A stretch of 64,000 nucleotides of DNA from Herbiconiux gentiana (GTDB taxonomy: Bacteria > Actinomycetota > Actinomycetes > Actinomycetales > Microbacteriaceae): NCBI RefSeq assembly GCF_024978135.1, contig NZ_JANTEZ010000009.1, positions 1 to 64,000 on the forward strand. The letters run 5' to 3'. Position numbers and translations under genes: made by a program. Shown in pieces: positions 26,721 through 35,054 of this stretch (positions within the stretch are counted from its first letter, which is position 1; each line of letters opens with the position of its first letter). The notes below the pieces were generated by a model. The model searched no databases and was not told where the DNA came from. It saw only the letters and a list, made by a program, of their open reading frames with translations.

Positions 26721-27613
26721 TTCGAGCCCGTGCGGGGGTCGCCGAACCAGTCGGTGTAGAGCCGCCAGAAGTTGCGGTTGCCGTAGGAGGAGCAGCCGTC
26801 GGTCTGGCCGCCGTAGAGATTCGACATCGCGACCGCATTGGGCTGGTACGGCGTGTAGTAGTAGAGGCCGGCGGTCGCCTTGTTCTTGATCAGCACCGGC
26901 GAGGAGCCGCAGGCGGCGTTCGGGTGGTACCGCACGGCCGAGTACTTGCCGACCGGGAACCAGGTGAAGAACGCCGAGGTGCCGGCGGGGTTCGTGTAGC
27001 GCTTGTACTGCCACGCCGCCTTGTAGACCTGGTTGTAGAAGCCGGAGAACTCGGCGTCGCAGGGGGCGGTGTCGGGGCAGGCGAAGCCGGTCGCCGAGCG
27101 GTACTGGCTCTCGCTCGGCCAGGAGTCGGTGATCAGCGACTGCTCCTTCTGCAGCAGCACGATCAGCACCGACTGGCTGACGTTGCAGGCCTGGCCCACC
27201 TTGTAGATGATCGTCGCGGAGGTCTCGTTGGCGGCGCCCGAGTAGGCGTTGCACATCGCGTCGGCCGAGCGTGACCAGGTCGTCTGCCGGTAGTCCTTGA
27301 GGCAGGTGTAGCCCGAGCGGCAGCTGGAGACCTGGCTGTTCAGGAAGTTCTGCACGGCGCCGGCCGACATCGCGTTGCCGTTGAAGAAGTTCTCGTCGCT
27401 GATGATGTTGCCGGGGTCGAAGTCGGCCGCGGTCGCCGTGACGAGGGCCTGCGGAGCGGTACGGGTGAGCGCCGACGACGCCGCCGAAGCCGAGGCCGCC
27501 GTGGCCGGCGACGCCCCCGCGGCGGTCAGCCCGGCCACGACGAGGATCAGGCTGAGAACGGCGGCGACCAGTCCCCGTCGAGTGGTCGTGCGTGTCATCG
27601 TGGCTCCGCTCAT
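24935..27613 (-). CDS. Secreted protein with N-terminal Cys-rich domain and six C-terminal repeats
   Basis: 892 residues from the ATG at 27613, which sits just after a TAGGAT -10. A GTG at 27616 and an ATG at 27598 (with GGAG upstream) are also possible. Signal peptide: TRTTTRRG, a hydrophobic run, then cleavage near ASPATAASA. Residues about 65-295 form a Cys-rich domain with VLLQKEQSLITD and ATGFACPDTAPCD, a pattern seen in actinobacterial proteins often labelled haemagglutinin; the fold may be lysozyme-like, which is unproven. Six repeats of about 99 residues follow, each with GW(S/A)(V/L)D, a NHGF-type turn and a closing Cys-x10/11-Cys pair. Probably a surface adhesin or wall protein. Confidence 0.8.
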   Translation of the reverse strand: MSGATMTRTTTRRGLVAAVLSLILVVAGLTAAGASPATAASASAASSALTRTAPQALVTATAADFDPGNIISDENFFNGNAMSAGAVQNFLNSQVSSCRSGYTCLKDYRQTTWSRSADAMCNAYSGAANETSATIIYKVGQACNVSQSVLIVLLQKEQSLITDSWPSESQYRSATGFACPDTAPCDAEFSGFYNQVYKAAWQYKRYTNPAGTSAFFTWFPVGKYSAVRYHPNAACGSSPVLIKNKATAGLYYYTPYQPNAVAMSNLYGGQTDGCSSYGNRNFWRLYTDWFGDPRTGSNPHGAFDKVAGVIGGVQVTGWAVDPNTADPTSIWVAIDGTSSSYRADYRLDWLPVLYPTLGANHGFSQVIGASPGKHTVCVSKANGVDLGCKSVTVPSNDRAAASLDVAEGTPGGIHISGWSVDKKSGAQTYLWVNVDGKGSAYKVDKRLSWTPNLFPNVGNLHGFDVTVPATPGIREICVYGVQSLLIACKTVTVQPFETGKVESATGVVGGIEVAGWSLDQRSSASTYVWVDVDGAGRAVAANLPSASAAAAFPSLGKNHGYKVTIPAKPGAHRLCVTGTSGNTSYGCQQVVVPNNEVGNFDSISAVMGKISVTGWSLDRTSSATTYVWAFIDGKSAGPIKADRALGWIPVLYPKSGPNHGFAATFAATAGSHEVCLTGTKENVSYGCKTVTVPTSGAASLDSVTAGDRTVSLTGWAVDRLSKATTYVWVSIDGVGKAYKADRPLGWIDSYFPGVGPNHGFAIDVPAGAGPREVCVTATFDNQDLGCRTVDVQSPGAASVDSVTGVAGGVRVQGWSVNRQTTEGTYLWVDVQGVGGFPVAADKPLAWIDSYFPGVGPNHGVDSVVKAPSGTRKVCITATFDNRSLGCSTVTIP

Positions 27614-27621
27614 CACACCTC

Positions 27622-27627
27622 ATCCTA
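27622..27627 (-). promoter_or_regulatory. -10 hexamer for the secreted repeat protein
   Basis: TAGGAT on the minus strand, 8 bases before the ATG at 27613 and 5 before the GTG at 27616. Confidence 0.4.
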
Positions 27628-27672
27628 AAGAGAGGCTGTACGAAGCCCGGGGACTCGCCCGGTTGCGGCGTG

Positions 27673-29712
27673 TCAGCGGTGCAGCACGTCCCGCACCGCG
27701 AGCAGGTACGTGCGCCCGTAGCGCTGCGAGGGCTCGAGCACGGCCCCCTCGGCCCACTCGTTCCACGCGTTGATGAACACGACCCGCTCGTCGCGCGGCC
27801 GCTCGGCCACCGAGGAGACGGTGGTGTTGAGCCAGCGCCGGAACGTGAACGGGTTCGAGCCGTACCACATGTCGGGCTGCCACTGCCGGCGGGCGGTGTT
27901 GTCGAAGTTCACCATCACACCCGGGTAGCGGTGGGCGGGGGGCGCGGTGTTCAGCCGCTCCTCCGCCTTCTCGGCCATGGCCGGGTAGGAGAGCAGGTTG
28001 CCCTGGAAGCGCTCGTCGAGGCCGCGGTGGTCGCGGGGCAGCGACTGCCAGAACATGTTGTGCGGCGCGAACTCGAGGTAGGCGTCGAGCCCGTGCTCCG
28101 CGAGCGATCCCTCGACGCCCTGCATCGAGGTGCCGACGTCGACGGTCACGAGGTGCAGGCCCGGGAGCCCGGCCTCCTCGGCGACCTGACGCCAGTGCGC
28201 GACGACCTCGACGTGGTCGGGGATCTGGGTGATGCGGTAGACCGCGATCACCGGCTTGTCGTCGATGCGGATGTAGCGCGGGTCGGTGATCAGGTGCAGC
28301 ACGTCGTGGATGAACTGCTTGGCCGAGACGCGGTCGTAGTCCTGGGCGATCAGGATGTTCTTCTCGCTGCCGTCCCAGCGCCTCGTCCAGTTCTCGTTCG
28401 CCCACATGAGGCAGAACGGCTGGTCGGAGTCGGACGCCGCCAGGTCTTCGACGGGCAGGTCCATCAGCTTCTTGCCCGCGAACCAGTAGTAGTAGTACAT
28501 GAAGCCCTCGAGCCCCGCCGCGGCGGCGAGCTCGTACTGGGCGTCGCGCACGCCGGGGGTGCGCAGGTCGTAGAAGCCGAGCTCGCTCGGCAGCAGCGGC
28601 TGGATGTGGCCCGGGTAGAGCGGGGTTCCGGCGGCCACGTTCGACCACTCGGTGAAGCCCTTCTCCCACCACTCGTCGTTCTCGGGGAAGGTGTGGAACT
28701 GCGGCAGGTAGAAGGGGATCACCCGCGCGCGCGGCTGCACCACCGCATCCGCCCCGAACCGCTCGAAAGCCGTGCCCTCGGCGGTCGAGGTCAGCGTCGA
28801 GGCGTCGCGCACGTCGTAACCGGCCTCACCGGCGACGATGCCCAGGATGCGCTCGATCGCGTGAGCCGTCGTGGCGTCGACCTGGCCGGCCTCCTCCTCG
28901 AAGTCGGAGGCCTGCAGCTCGAAGGCCCGCAGCCCCTGCAGCAGGAAGCCGCGCACCCAGTAGATGCTCCCGGCGGCGAAGCGCAGGCGGTCCTCGTCTC
29001 GGTCCATCTGGATGCGCCGCAGCAGCGACCCGACGATCTCGCGGTCTCCGCCCCAGAACTCGGGGCCGAGCACGTTGCCGGTCGAGGTCAGGATGCCCAG
29101 GGCGGGGTCGCTCGCGAACTCGTTCAGCACGCGGGTGACCGTCTCGACCGAGCCGGCCAGCTCCGAGAAGAAGCTCTCGCGCCACTCGTCACCCGAGCCG
29201 GCGAGCTCGCCGTGCGCCTCGCGCCAGGCGCTCTTCTTGGTGTGCACCTTGAACACGAGCTCGTAGGGGTCGAGGAGGCCGGCGTTCACGACGGAGACGA
29301 GCGGCAGGATGTCGCGCCCGTGGTTCGCGATGTCGAAGACCTGCACGCGGCCGACGTTCGCGAGGCGGCTGGTGTCGAGCGTGAGCTCCTCGCCCGAGGC
29401 GTTGGTGACGATCAGGTCGAACTGCACCGGCAGCGCCTCGAGCGACCCCAGGATCTGCTCGACGAGGTCGGTGTAGAACACGTGCACGACGACGGCGACG
29501 CGCGCGGTGGTGGGCTCGGCGACGAACTGCTTCTTCCACTCCCCCGGGTACAGCGCCTTGAGGCGGTTGGTGCGGTTCTTCGACCAGGCCCCGAATCCGG
29601 CCGGGAAGTCGTCGGGGGCGGCGGGCGCCGGCGACTCGGCGAGCTTGTCGCCGACCTTCAGCATGGCCCGGCCCGTGCGGCGCTTGACGCCGCCGATGGT
29701 GATTCTTCTCAT
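27673..29712 (-). CDS. Fused RgpF-like and WbsX-like glycan biosynthesis protein
   Basis: 679 residues. Residues about 55-320 match the rhamnan synthesis F (RgpF) family: HVFYTDLVEQIL, then NHGRDILPLV and ELVFKVHTKKS. Residues about 330-679 match WbsX-type proteins (GH99/GT-like): VIPFYLPQFHTFPEND, WWEKGFTEWSNV, MWANENWTRRWDG and FINAWNEWAEG. Each half is found alone or fused in rhamnose-rich polysaccharide loci, and one chain may thus add and shape the polymer. Cytosolic, no helices. It follows the RgpF paralogue by 28 bases in one operon. Confidence 0.87.
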   Translation of the reverse strand: MRRITIGGVKRRTGRAMLKVGDKLAESPAPAAPDDFPAGFGAWSKNRTNRLKALYPGEWKKQFVAEPTTARVAVVVHVFYTDLVEQILGSLEALPVQFDLIVTNASGEELTLDTSRLANVGRVQVFDIANHGRDILPLVSVVNAGLLDPYELVFKVHTKKSAWREAHGELAGSGDEWRESFFSELAGSVETVTRVLNEFASDPALGILTSTGNVLGPEFWGGDREIVGSLLRRIQMDRDEDRLRFAAGSIYWVRGFLLQGLRAFELQASDFEEEAGQVDATTAHAIERILGIVAGEAGYDVRDASTLTSTAEGTAFERFGADAVVQPRARVIPFYLPQFHTFPENDEWWEKGFTEWSNVAAGTPLYPGHIQPLLPSELGFYDLRTPGVRDAQYELAAAAGLEGFMYYYYWFAGKKLMDLPVEDLAASDSDQPFCLMWANENWTRRWDGSEKNILIAQDYDRVSAKQFIHDVLHLITDPRYIRIDDKPVIAVYRITQIPDHVEVVAHWRQVAEEAGLPGLHLVTVDVGTSMQGVEGSLAEHGLDAYLEFAPHNMFWQSLPRDHRGLDERFQGNLLSYPAMAEKAEERLNTAPPAHRYPGVMVNFDNTARRQWQPDMWYGSNPFTFRRWLNTTVSSVAERPRDERVVFINAWNEWAEGAVLEPSQRYGRTYLLAVRDVLHR

Positions 29713-29740
29713 GACCCTCTAACTCTCCCCAGCTGGGCTC

Positions 29741-30550
29741 TCACACCCACGCGCGCGGGTCTTCGCCGAACATCCGCTCGATGACGGCGGGCACCTCGAA
29801 AGCGTCCCCCACGATACCCGGGTTGGTCACGAGCTCCCGCTTGACGAACGGGAAGCCGTGCTCGAGCAGGCCCTTCCAGCCCTGGATGGTGGGGTTCTGC
29901 GTGTACTGCACCACGAGCTCGTAGTCGAACCAGGCGCCCGAGACGTAGCCCTCGCCGTAGAGCAGGCGACTGAGGCCGAGCTCATACTTGTCGATGATGT
30001 CGAACTTCGTGGGCTGCTCGGGCAGGTTCTGCCAGAAGTGCTTCAGCGTCGGGTCGTCGAGCACGCCGCCCTTGAATCCCATCAGGAAGCTCTGCAGGTG
30101 CTGCATGTACTGGCTCGTCCAGGTGCCGCCCCAGACATCGAAGAAGCTCGTCTCGAAGTCCTCGACCATGGGCGCGAGGCTCGCGAACGGCCCGACCAGC
30201 GAGTCGTTCGTGAGCAGCACGTAGGGCTTGCGCCTGATCTCGGGGAAGAGCTCGAGGCCCGTCGCCCACGAGCCGAAGTCGTAGCCGATGTTCGGCTTCC
30301 GCACCACGATGGCGTCGTTCGCCGGCCCGCGCGACCAGTCCAGCGGGGCGTGGTCGTCGGATGCACGCACCACGACGACCTCGTAACCGGCCTCCTCGAG
30401 GCGCGCGACCATCCACGACAGCGACAGTGAGACCGTCGAGGAGGTGCCGAAGCTCGCGACCACGGCGACGCGGTCGGTGGCGGGCAGGCGGCGCTTCTCG
30501 GTCTCGACGACGGTGAGCGGGAGGACCTTGTCGAGGACTCTCGTGCTCAC
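29741..30550 (-). CDS. RgpF-like rhamnan synthesis protein
   Basis: 269 residues from a GTG four bases after the upstream small gene. VAVVASFGTSSTV, then KPNIGYDFGSWATGLEL and VLLTNDSLVGPF are hallmarks of the RgpF family, which acts in building streptococcal rhamnose polymers. The C-terminal part contains EGYVSGAWFDYELV and ends with no membrane segment. A stand-alone version of the N-terminal half of its downstream neighbour. Supports a rhamnose-rich product. Confidence 0.85.
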   Translation of the reverse strand: MSTRVLDKVLPLTVVETEKRRLPATDRVAVVASFGTSSTVSLSLSWMVARLEEAGYEVVVVRASDDHAPLDWSRGPANDAIVVRKPNIGYDFGSWATGLELFPEIRRKPYVLLTNDSLVGPFASLAPMVEDFETSFFDVWGGTWTSQYMQHLQSFLMGFKGGVLDDPTLKHFWQNLPEQPTKFDIIDKYELGLSRLLYGEGYVSGAWFDYELVVQYTQNPTIQGWKGLLEHGFPFVKRELVTNPGIVGDAFEVPAVIERMFGEDPRAWV

Positions 30551-30554
30551 CGGA

Positions 30555-30815
30555 TCAGGTCCAGCCGTTGTTGAGGGCCTTGCGCCGGCGCATGCGCAGC
30601 GGGCGGGTGATCGTCCACGAGCTCGACCCCCGCAGCGCCTTCAGCTGGGTGGCGAGCCGCTCCGCCTGGTTGCGGCTGGCCACGAGCCGCCGCCGGTATT
30701 CCTCGGTCTCGGCCGTGCGGCGCGCGAGCTGCGCGCGCAGCGCCTGCACCTCGAGGCGCAGTTCGCGCAGTTCGTTCGCGACGTCGCCGTCGGGGGGTGT
30801 CACTGCTGAGCTCAT
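30555..30815 (-). CDS. Small coiled-coil protein with glycosyltransferase-tail motif
   Basis: 86 residues. The middle (about 12-62) is a heptad-type, Arg/Glu/Leu-rich helix. The end has GSSSWTITRPLRMRRR, a motif usually seen at the C-terminus of glycosyltransferases in rhamnan loci, here without an enzyme. It sits four bases before the RgpF-like gene and is probably its small partner, for instance in tethering or length control. No known function. Confidence 0.7.
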   Translation of the reverse strand: MSSAVTPPDGDVANELRELRLEVQALRAQLARRTAETEEYRRRLVASRNQAERLATQLKALRGSSSWTITRPLRMRRRKALNNGWT

Positions 30816-30838
30816 GCTCGGTACCGATCCTTCATGAC

Positions 30839-30859
30839 GGGGGAAACTCCCCCACTGTA
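30839..30859 (-). promoter_or_regulatory. -10 hexamer TACAGT with adjoining hairpin, small coiled-coil/RgpF operon
   Basis: TACAGT (30859-30854, minus strand) predicts a start near 30847. The hairpin GGGGG-AGTTT-CCCCC (30839-30853) lies across that start, so it could affect initiation or protect the 5' end; this is inference. Confidence 0.35.
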
Positions 30860-30896
30860 ATCGGGTTCGAGCGCCGCCGCCTGGGAGCTCCGCCCG

Positions 30897-31418
30897 TCAG
30901 GCCGCCTCGATGCTGCCGGTGGTCGACCCGGAGTGGGTGGGGTCGGTGAAGGTCAGCTCGACGCTCCAGGTGCCGGTGGCGCCGGCGGGCAGCACGACCG
31001 CGAGGTTCGAGCAGTAGGTGACTGCCGCATCCGCCATGCCCGCCGCCTCGGTGGTGGCGCTCTGGTCGCCCTGGGCGACGGTGAGGGTGCAGGTGCCGGT
31101 CGAGGAGACGAGGTCGGTCACCATGCCCGCGACCGAGACCGTCGAGGTCGAGGGGTCGTAGGAGCTGTTCAAGATCTCGAGGGAGACCACGGAGGACTCC
31201 GGGGTGGTCGGGGTGGGGGTCGGCGTCGGCACGGGTGCGGCGGTCGGGGTGGGCGTGGGGGTGGCCGTCGGCGTCGGGGTGGCCGAGCGCGTCGGCGTCG
31301 GCGAGCTCGCCGAGGGGCTCGGCGTGGCCGCTCCGCCGATGCAGGCGGCCGTCGACAGGGCCGCTGCGGCGACGATGAGCGTGCTGAGGGATGCGCGGAG
31401 GAGCGTCGTACGTGCCAT
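30897..31418 (-). CDS. Secreted lipoprotein with Thr-Pro linker
   Basis: 173 residues. Signal peptide with lipobox STAAC, lipidated C26. Residues about 30-70 are a Pro/Thr/Ser-rich linker of repeated TPTPT type. The C-terminal part (75-173) is a beta-rich domain with VVSLEILNSSYDPSTST and two Cys, resembling an Ig-like module. It is held at the outer face of the membrane with a stalk through the wall. A TAGGAT -10 gives a leaderless transcript. No named family recognised; it lies between the rhamnan genes and a divergent glycosyltransferase. Confidence 0.8.
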   Translation of the reverse strand: MARTTLLRASLSTLIVAAAALSTAACIGGAATPSPSASSPTPTRSATPTPTATPTPTPTAAPVPTPTPTPTTPESSVVSLEILNSSYDPSTSTVSVAGMVTDLVSSTGTCTLTVAQGDQSATTEAAGMADAAVTYCSNLAVVLPAGATGTWSVELTFTDPTHSGSTTGSIEAA

Positions 31419-31425
31419 GTCCCCG

Positions 31426-31431
31426 ATCCTA
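31426..31431 (-). promoter_or_regulatory. -10 hexamer giving a leaderless mRNA for the lipoprotein
   Basis: TAGGAT is followed by 7 bases and then the ATG at 31418. Confidence 0.5.
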
Positions 31432-31469
31432 GGCATCGGGCATCCGGATGCCCGCTGACGCTCCGGCGA

Positions 31470-31475
31470 TAGGCT
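31470..31475 (+). promoter_or_regulatory. -10 hexamer giving a leaderless mRNA for the GT2-GT4 fusion
   Basis: TAGGCT is followed by 6 bases and then the GTG at 31482. Confidence 0.5.
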
Positions 31476-31481
31476 GATCGG

Positions 31482-34046
31482 GTGAAGATCGCCATGCCGA
31501 AAGCCCAGCCCGGAGTCGTGTCGGTGGTCGTGGTGAACTTCCGCGGCGCCGACGACACGATCGAGTGCGTCTCCCAGCTGGGTGCCGTCGACTGGCCGCG
31601 CGAGAAGCTCGACGTCGTCGTGGTCGAGAACGGCTCGGGCGACGACAGCCTCGCCCGGCTCACCGCCGCCTTCTCCGACGACGAGCGGGTGCGCGTGATC
31701 GAGTCGGCCGAGAACCTCGGCTTCGCCGGCGGGTCCAACCTCGGCGCGGCGAATGCCCGCGGCGAGTTCGTGGCCTTCCTGAACAGCGACGCCAAGCCGC
31801 ACCCCGCCTGGGTGCGGGAGGCCGTCGCCCAGTTCGACACCAGTCCCGCGGTCGCCGCGGTCGGCAGCAAGGTGCTCGACTGGGAGGGCAAGGTGGTCGA
31901 CTTCGTCGGCGGCAGCCTGACCTGGTTCGGCATGGGCTACAAAGACCACGAGAACCAGCCCGACGACGAGCGCTTCCAGGAGCCGCGCGACATCCTCTAC
32001 GGCACCGGGTCGGCCCTGTTCGTGCGGGCCTCCGCCTTCGCCGAGGCCGGCGGCTTCGACGAGCGCTTCTTCATGTTCTACGAGGACGTCGACCTCGGCT
32101 GGCGCCTGAACCTGCTCGGCTACCGGGTGCGCTTCGCGCCCGCCTCGATCGTCTACCACCGCCACCACGCCTCGATGCGCAGCTTCGGCCCGTACCGCGA
32201 GAGCTACCTGCTCGAGCGGAACGCCCTGGCCACCCTCTACAAGAACCTCTCGGCCGAGAACCTCGGACGCTTCCTGCCGGGAGCGATGGCGCTGCTCGCC
32301 CGGCGCGCGGTCGCGAAGAGCGACCTCGACTCGCAGCTGTTCGACATCCGCCGCTTCGGCGGGGCTGCCGACGAGTTCGACGCCACGACGCCGGTGGCGA
32401 AGGAGTCGCTCGCGAGCCTGTTCGCCCTCGACCAGTTCGTCGAGGAGCTCGAGTCGCTGAGCGCGACCCGCGACGAGCTGCAGGCCGCCCGACGGCGCAC
32501 CGACGCCGAGCTGTTCCGGCTGTTCGGCAACATGATCCACCCGCTGCTCGGCGACTCCTCCTATCTCTCGGGATTCCGCGCGGTGGTCGACGCCTTCGAG
32601 ATCGAGGCCTCGACCGATCGGCGCCACGTGCTCGTGATCACGGGCGACGCGCTCGGCGAGAAGATGGCGGGGCCCGGCCTCCGCGCCTGGAAGATCAGCG
32701 AGGCGCTCAGCGCCGAGCACGACGTGCGCCTGGTCACCTGGAACGCCGCCAAGCGGCAGTCCGACCGCTTCGAGGTCGCCCACGTGCAGCTGCAGAACGA
32801 GCGGCAGATGGCCGTGCACGAGCAGTGGGCCGACGTGATCTTCTTCCAGGGCTACGCGCTGCACCACTTCACCACCCTGCAGAAGTCCGAGAAGATCGTC
32901 GTCGCCGACATCTACGACCCCATGCACCTCGAGCAGCTCGAGCAGGGTCGCGAGTTCGGCACCGAGCGCTGGACGAACATCGTGCGCTCCGCCACCGAGG
33001 TGCTGAACGCGCAGCTCGCCCGGGCCGACTTCTTCCTCTGCGCCTCCGAGCGGCAGCGCCTGTTCTGGCTCGGTCAGCTCGCCGCCCTCGGCCGCATCAA
33101 TCCCGCGAACTACGCCGCCGACGACTCCCTCGACGAGCTGATCTCGATCGCGCCCTTCGGCCTCGACTCGACTCCCCCGCGGCACACCCGCGACGCCGTG
33201 CGCGGGGTCGTGCCGGGCATCGGTAAGAGCGACAAGCTGGTCATCTGGGGTGGCGGCATCTACAACTGGTTCGACACGCTCACCCTGGTGCGGGCCGTCG
33301 GGGTACTCGCCGAGCGCCGCCCCGACGTGCGCCTGTTCTTCATGGGGGTCGCGCATCCGAACCCCGACGTGCCCGAGATGGCCATCGTGCAGCAGACCAG
33401 GCGGCTCGCCGAGGAGCTCGGGTTGACCGGCCGCCACGTCTTCTTCAACGACTCCTGGGTCGACCTCGACGACCGGCAGAACTACCTGCTCGAGGCCGAT
33501 GTCGGCGTGAGCACGCACTTCGACCACATCGAGACGACATTCTCGTTCCGCACGCGCATCCTGGACTACCTGTGGGCGTCGCTGCCGATCGTCACCACCC
33601 GCGGCGACAGCTTCGGCGACCTGGTCGAGAAGGAGGGGCTCGGCGTGAGCGTGCCCGAGCGCGACGTCGAGGCCCTGGCCGACGCCCTCGAGCGGATGCT
33701 CTACGACGTCGACGAGCGCGCCGCGGCCGTCGAGGCGGTAAAACGGGTGCGCGAGCAGTTCACCTGGGAGGAGACGCTGCGCCCCCTCGTGGAGTTCTGC
33801 CGCGACCCGCACCCCGCCGCCGACCGCGTGCTCGGCTCGCTCTCGGCCCCGATCGAGCTCGGCGCCGGTGCACGCCGCACCCGACCCGTCACCGCGGAGG
33901 AGAAGTTCCAGGCCATCTCGACCCGGCGGCACGGCCTCGGGCGCGACATCGCGCTGGCCCGGCACTACCTCACCAACGGCGGCGTCTCGTCGCTGATCGC
34001 CAAGGTGCGCTCCCGCTCCGAGCACGCCCGCGCGGGCCGTCGCTGA
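31482..34046 (+). CDS. Two-domain glycosyltransferase (GT2 fused to GT4-like)
   Basis: 854 residues from a GTG. Residues about 12-245 are a GT2 domain: VVVNFRGADDT, NLGFAGGSNLGA, LNSDAKPHP and MFYEDVDLGWRL, as in rhamnosyltransferases. A helical linker (about 290-370) joins a GT-B domain (about 380-780) with GDALGEKMAGPGLRAWKI, WGGGIYNWFD and the donor-site region FRTRILDYLWASLPIVTTRGD. One protein may thus add two different sugars in turn. Cytosolic. It lies just before the ABC exporter but has its own promoter. Confidence 0.85.
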   Translation: MKIAMPKAQPGVVSVVVVNFRGADDTIECVSQLGAVDWPREKLDVVVVENGSGDDSLARLTAAFSDDERVRVIESAENLGFAGGSNLGAANARGEFVAFLNSDAKPHPAWVREAVAQFDTSPAVAAVGSKVLDWEGKVVDFVGGSLTWFGMGYKDHENQPDDERFQEPRDILYGTGSALFVRASAFAEAGGFDERFFMFYEDVDLGWRLNLLGYRVRFAPASIVYHRHHASMRSFGPYRESYLLERNALATLYKNLSAENLGRFLPGAMALLARRAVAKSDLDSQLFDIRRFGGAADEFDATTPVAKESLASLFALDQFVEELESLSATRDELQAARRRTDAELFRLFGNMIHPLLGDSSYLSGFRAVVDAFEIEASTDRRHVLVITGDALGEKMAGPGLRAWKISEALSAEHDVRLVTWNAAKRQSDRFEVAHVQLQNERQMAVHEQWADVIFFQGYALHHFTTLQKSEKIVVADIYDPMHLEQLEQGREFGTERWTNIVRSATEVLNAQLARADFFLCASERQRLFWLGQLAALGRINPANYAADDSLDELISIAPFGLDSTPPRHTRDAVRGVVPGIGKSDKLVIWGGGIYNWFDTLTLVRAVGVLAERRPDVRLFFMGVAHPNPDVPEMAIVQQTRRLAEELGLTGRHVFFNDSWVDLDDRQNYLLEADVGVSTHFDHIETTFSFRTRILDYLWASLPIVTTRGDSFGDLVEKEGLGVSVPERDVEALADALERMLYDVDERAAAVEAVKRVREQFTWEETLRPLVEFCRDPHPAADRVLGSLSAPIELGAGARRTRPVTAEEKFQAISTRRHGLGRDIALARHYLTNGGVSSLIAKVRSRSEHARAGRR

Positions 34047-34074
34047 CCTCGGCTCCCGCCCAGGGGCCGTGTTG

Positions 34075-34080
34075 TATCCT
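34075..34080 (+). promoter_or_regulatory. -10 hexamer for the ABC exporter operon
   Basis: TATCCT; the start near 34087 would give a leader of about 56 bases to the ATG at 34143. Confidence 0.4.
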
Positions 34081-34142
34081 CGAACCCGGCAGTCGGCCCT
34101 CCCAGCCGACCTACCCGGATGATGGCTTTGGAGGCCGGAAGC

Positions 34143-35054
34143 ATGACTGGCTTGCAAGAGTCCCCGCTGCAGCGGGCGAACCGACTGAGCACCGAGCCCT
34201 GGCAGCAGGCCGGCGGCCGCAGCTCGGGCGTGACGGGCACCGTCGCCTCGGTGCGCGAGATCTGGGAGCAGCGTCGTCTGCTCCGCCTGCTCACGGGGCG
34301 CGAGCTCAAGTCCCGCTACAAGGACAGCGCGGGCGGGTTCCTCTGGAGCCTCGCCAAGCCGCTGACCCAGCTGTTCATCTACTACCTGGTGATCGGCCAG
34401 TTCCTCGGCGCCGCCCGGGGCATCGAGAACTTCGCCATCTACATCTTCGCCGGCCTCACCATCTACACGCTGTTCAGCGAGATCGTGGGCGCCGGCACCG
34501 GCTCCATCATCGCGAACGCGGGCCTGGTGAAGAAGGTCTACCTGCCGCGCGAGATCTTCCCGCTCGCCGCCGTCGGCTCGGCGCTGTTCAACTTCGCCGT
34601 GCAGTTCGTCATCCTCATCATCGCGTCGATCGTGGTCGGCACGCTGAGCTTCGGCCCGCAGCTGCTGTTCGGCCTCGGCGCGCTCGTGCTCATCCTCATC
34701 TGGGGCACCGCCGTCGGTGTGCTGCTCGCGGCGCTGAACGTCTACCTCCGCGACATCCAGTACCTCGTCGAGGTCGTGCTGCTGCTGCTCATGTGGGCCT
34801 CCCCCATCCTCTACTCGTGGCAGCAGGCCGCGGCGATCCTGCCGCAGTGGCTGCTCGAGATCTACGTCAACTCCCCCATCACGCTCGCCGTGCTGGGCTT
34901 CCAGGAGGCCTTCTGGTCGGAGGCGTCCAACGGCGTCCCCCTGCCGCACCTGGCCATCCGGATGCTGATCGCCGGCGTCGTGGGCCTCGTGGCCCTGTTC
35001 GCCGCCCAACGAGTCTTCAGCCGCCTGCAGGGCGACTTCGCACAGGAGCTGTGA
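34143..35054 (+). CDS. wzm: Polysaccharide ABC transporter permease (Wzm/TagG type)
   Basis: 303 residues. The ATG at 34143 has GGAGGCCGGAAGC upstream; an ATG at 34119 does not. N-terminal cytosolic part with LTGRELKSRYKDSAGGFLW, a block typical of polysaccharide-export permeases, then six membrane helices. With the following ATPase it exports a finished, lipid-linked polymer across the membrane. Its stop and the next ATG overlap (TGATG). Confidence 0.92.
   Translation: MTGLQESPLQRANRLSTEPWQQAGGRSSGVTGTVASVREIWEQRRLLRLLTGRELKSRYKDSAGGFLWSLAKPLTQLFIYYLVIGQFLGAARGIENFAIYIFAGLTIYTLFSEIVGAGTGSIIANAGLVKKVYLPREIFPLAAVGSALFNFAVQFVILIIASIVVGTLSFGPQLLFGLGALVLILIWGTAVGVLLAALNVYLRDIQYLVEVVLLLLMWASPILYSWQQAAAILPQWLLEIYVNSPITLAVLGFQEAFWSEASNGVPLPHLAIRMLIAGVVGLVALFAAQRVFSRLQGDFAQEL

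Noticed and set aside
31200-31330. G/T-rich hexamer-like repeats as a possible regulatory or CRISPR-like array
   Set aside because: They are the coding sequence of the Thr-Pro linker of the lipoprotein, in frame and degenerate, with no spacers.
30897-35009. 1370-codon open frame on the minus strand
   Set aside because: It is antisense to the GT2-GT4 and wzm genes, which have clear motifs and typical codon use. Only its last 173 codons (from 31418) are real, as the lipoprotein.
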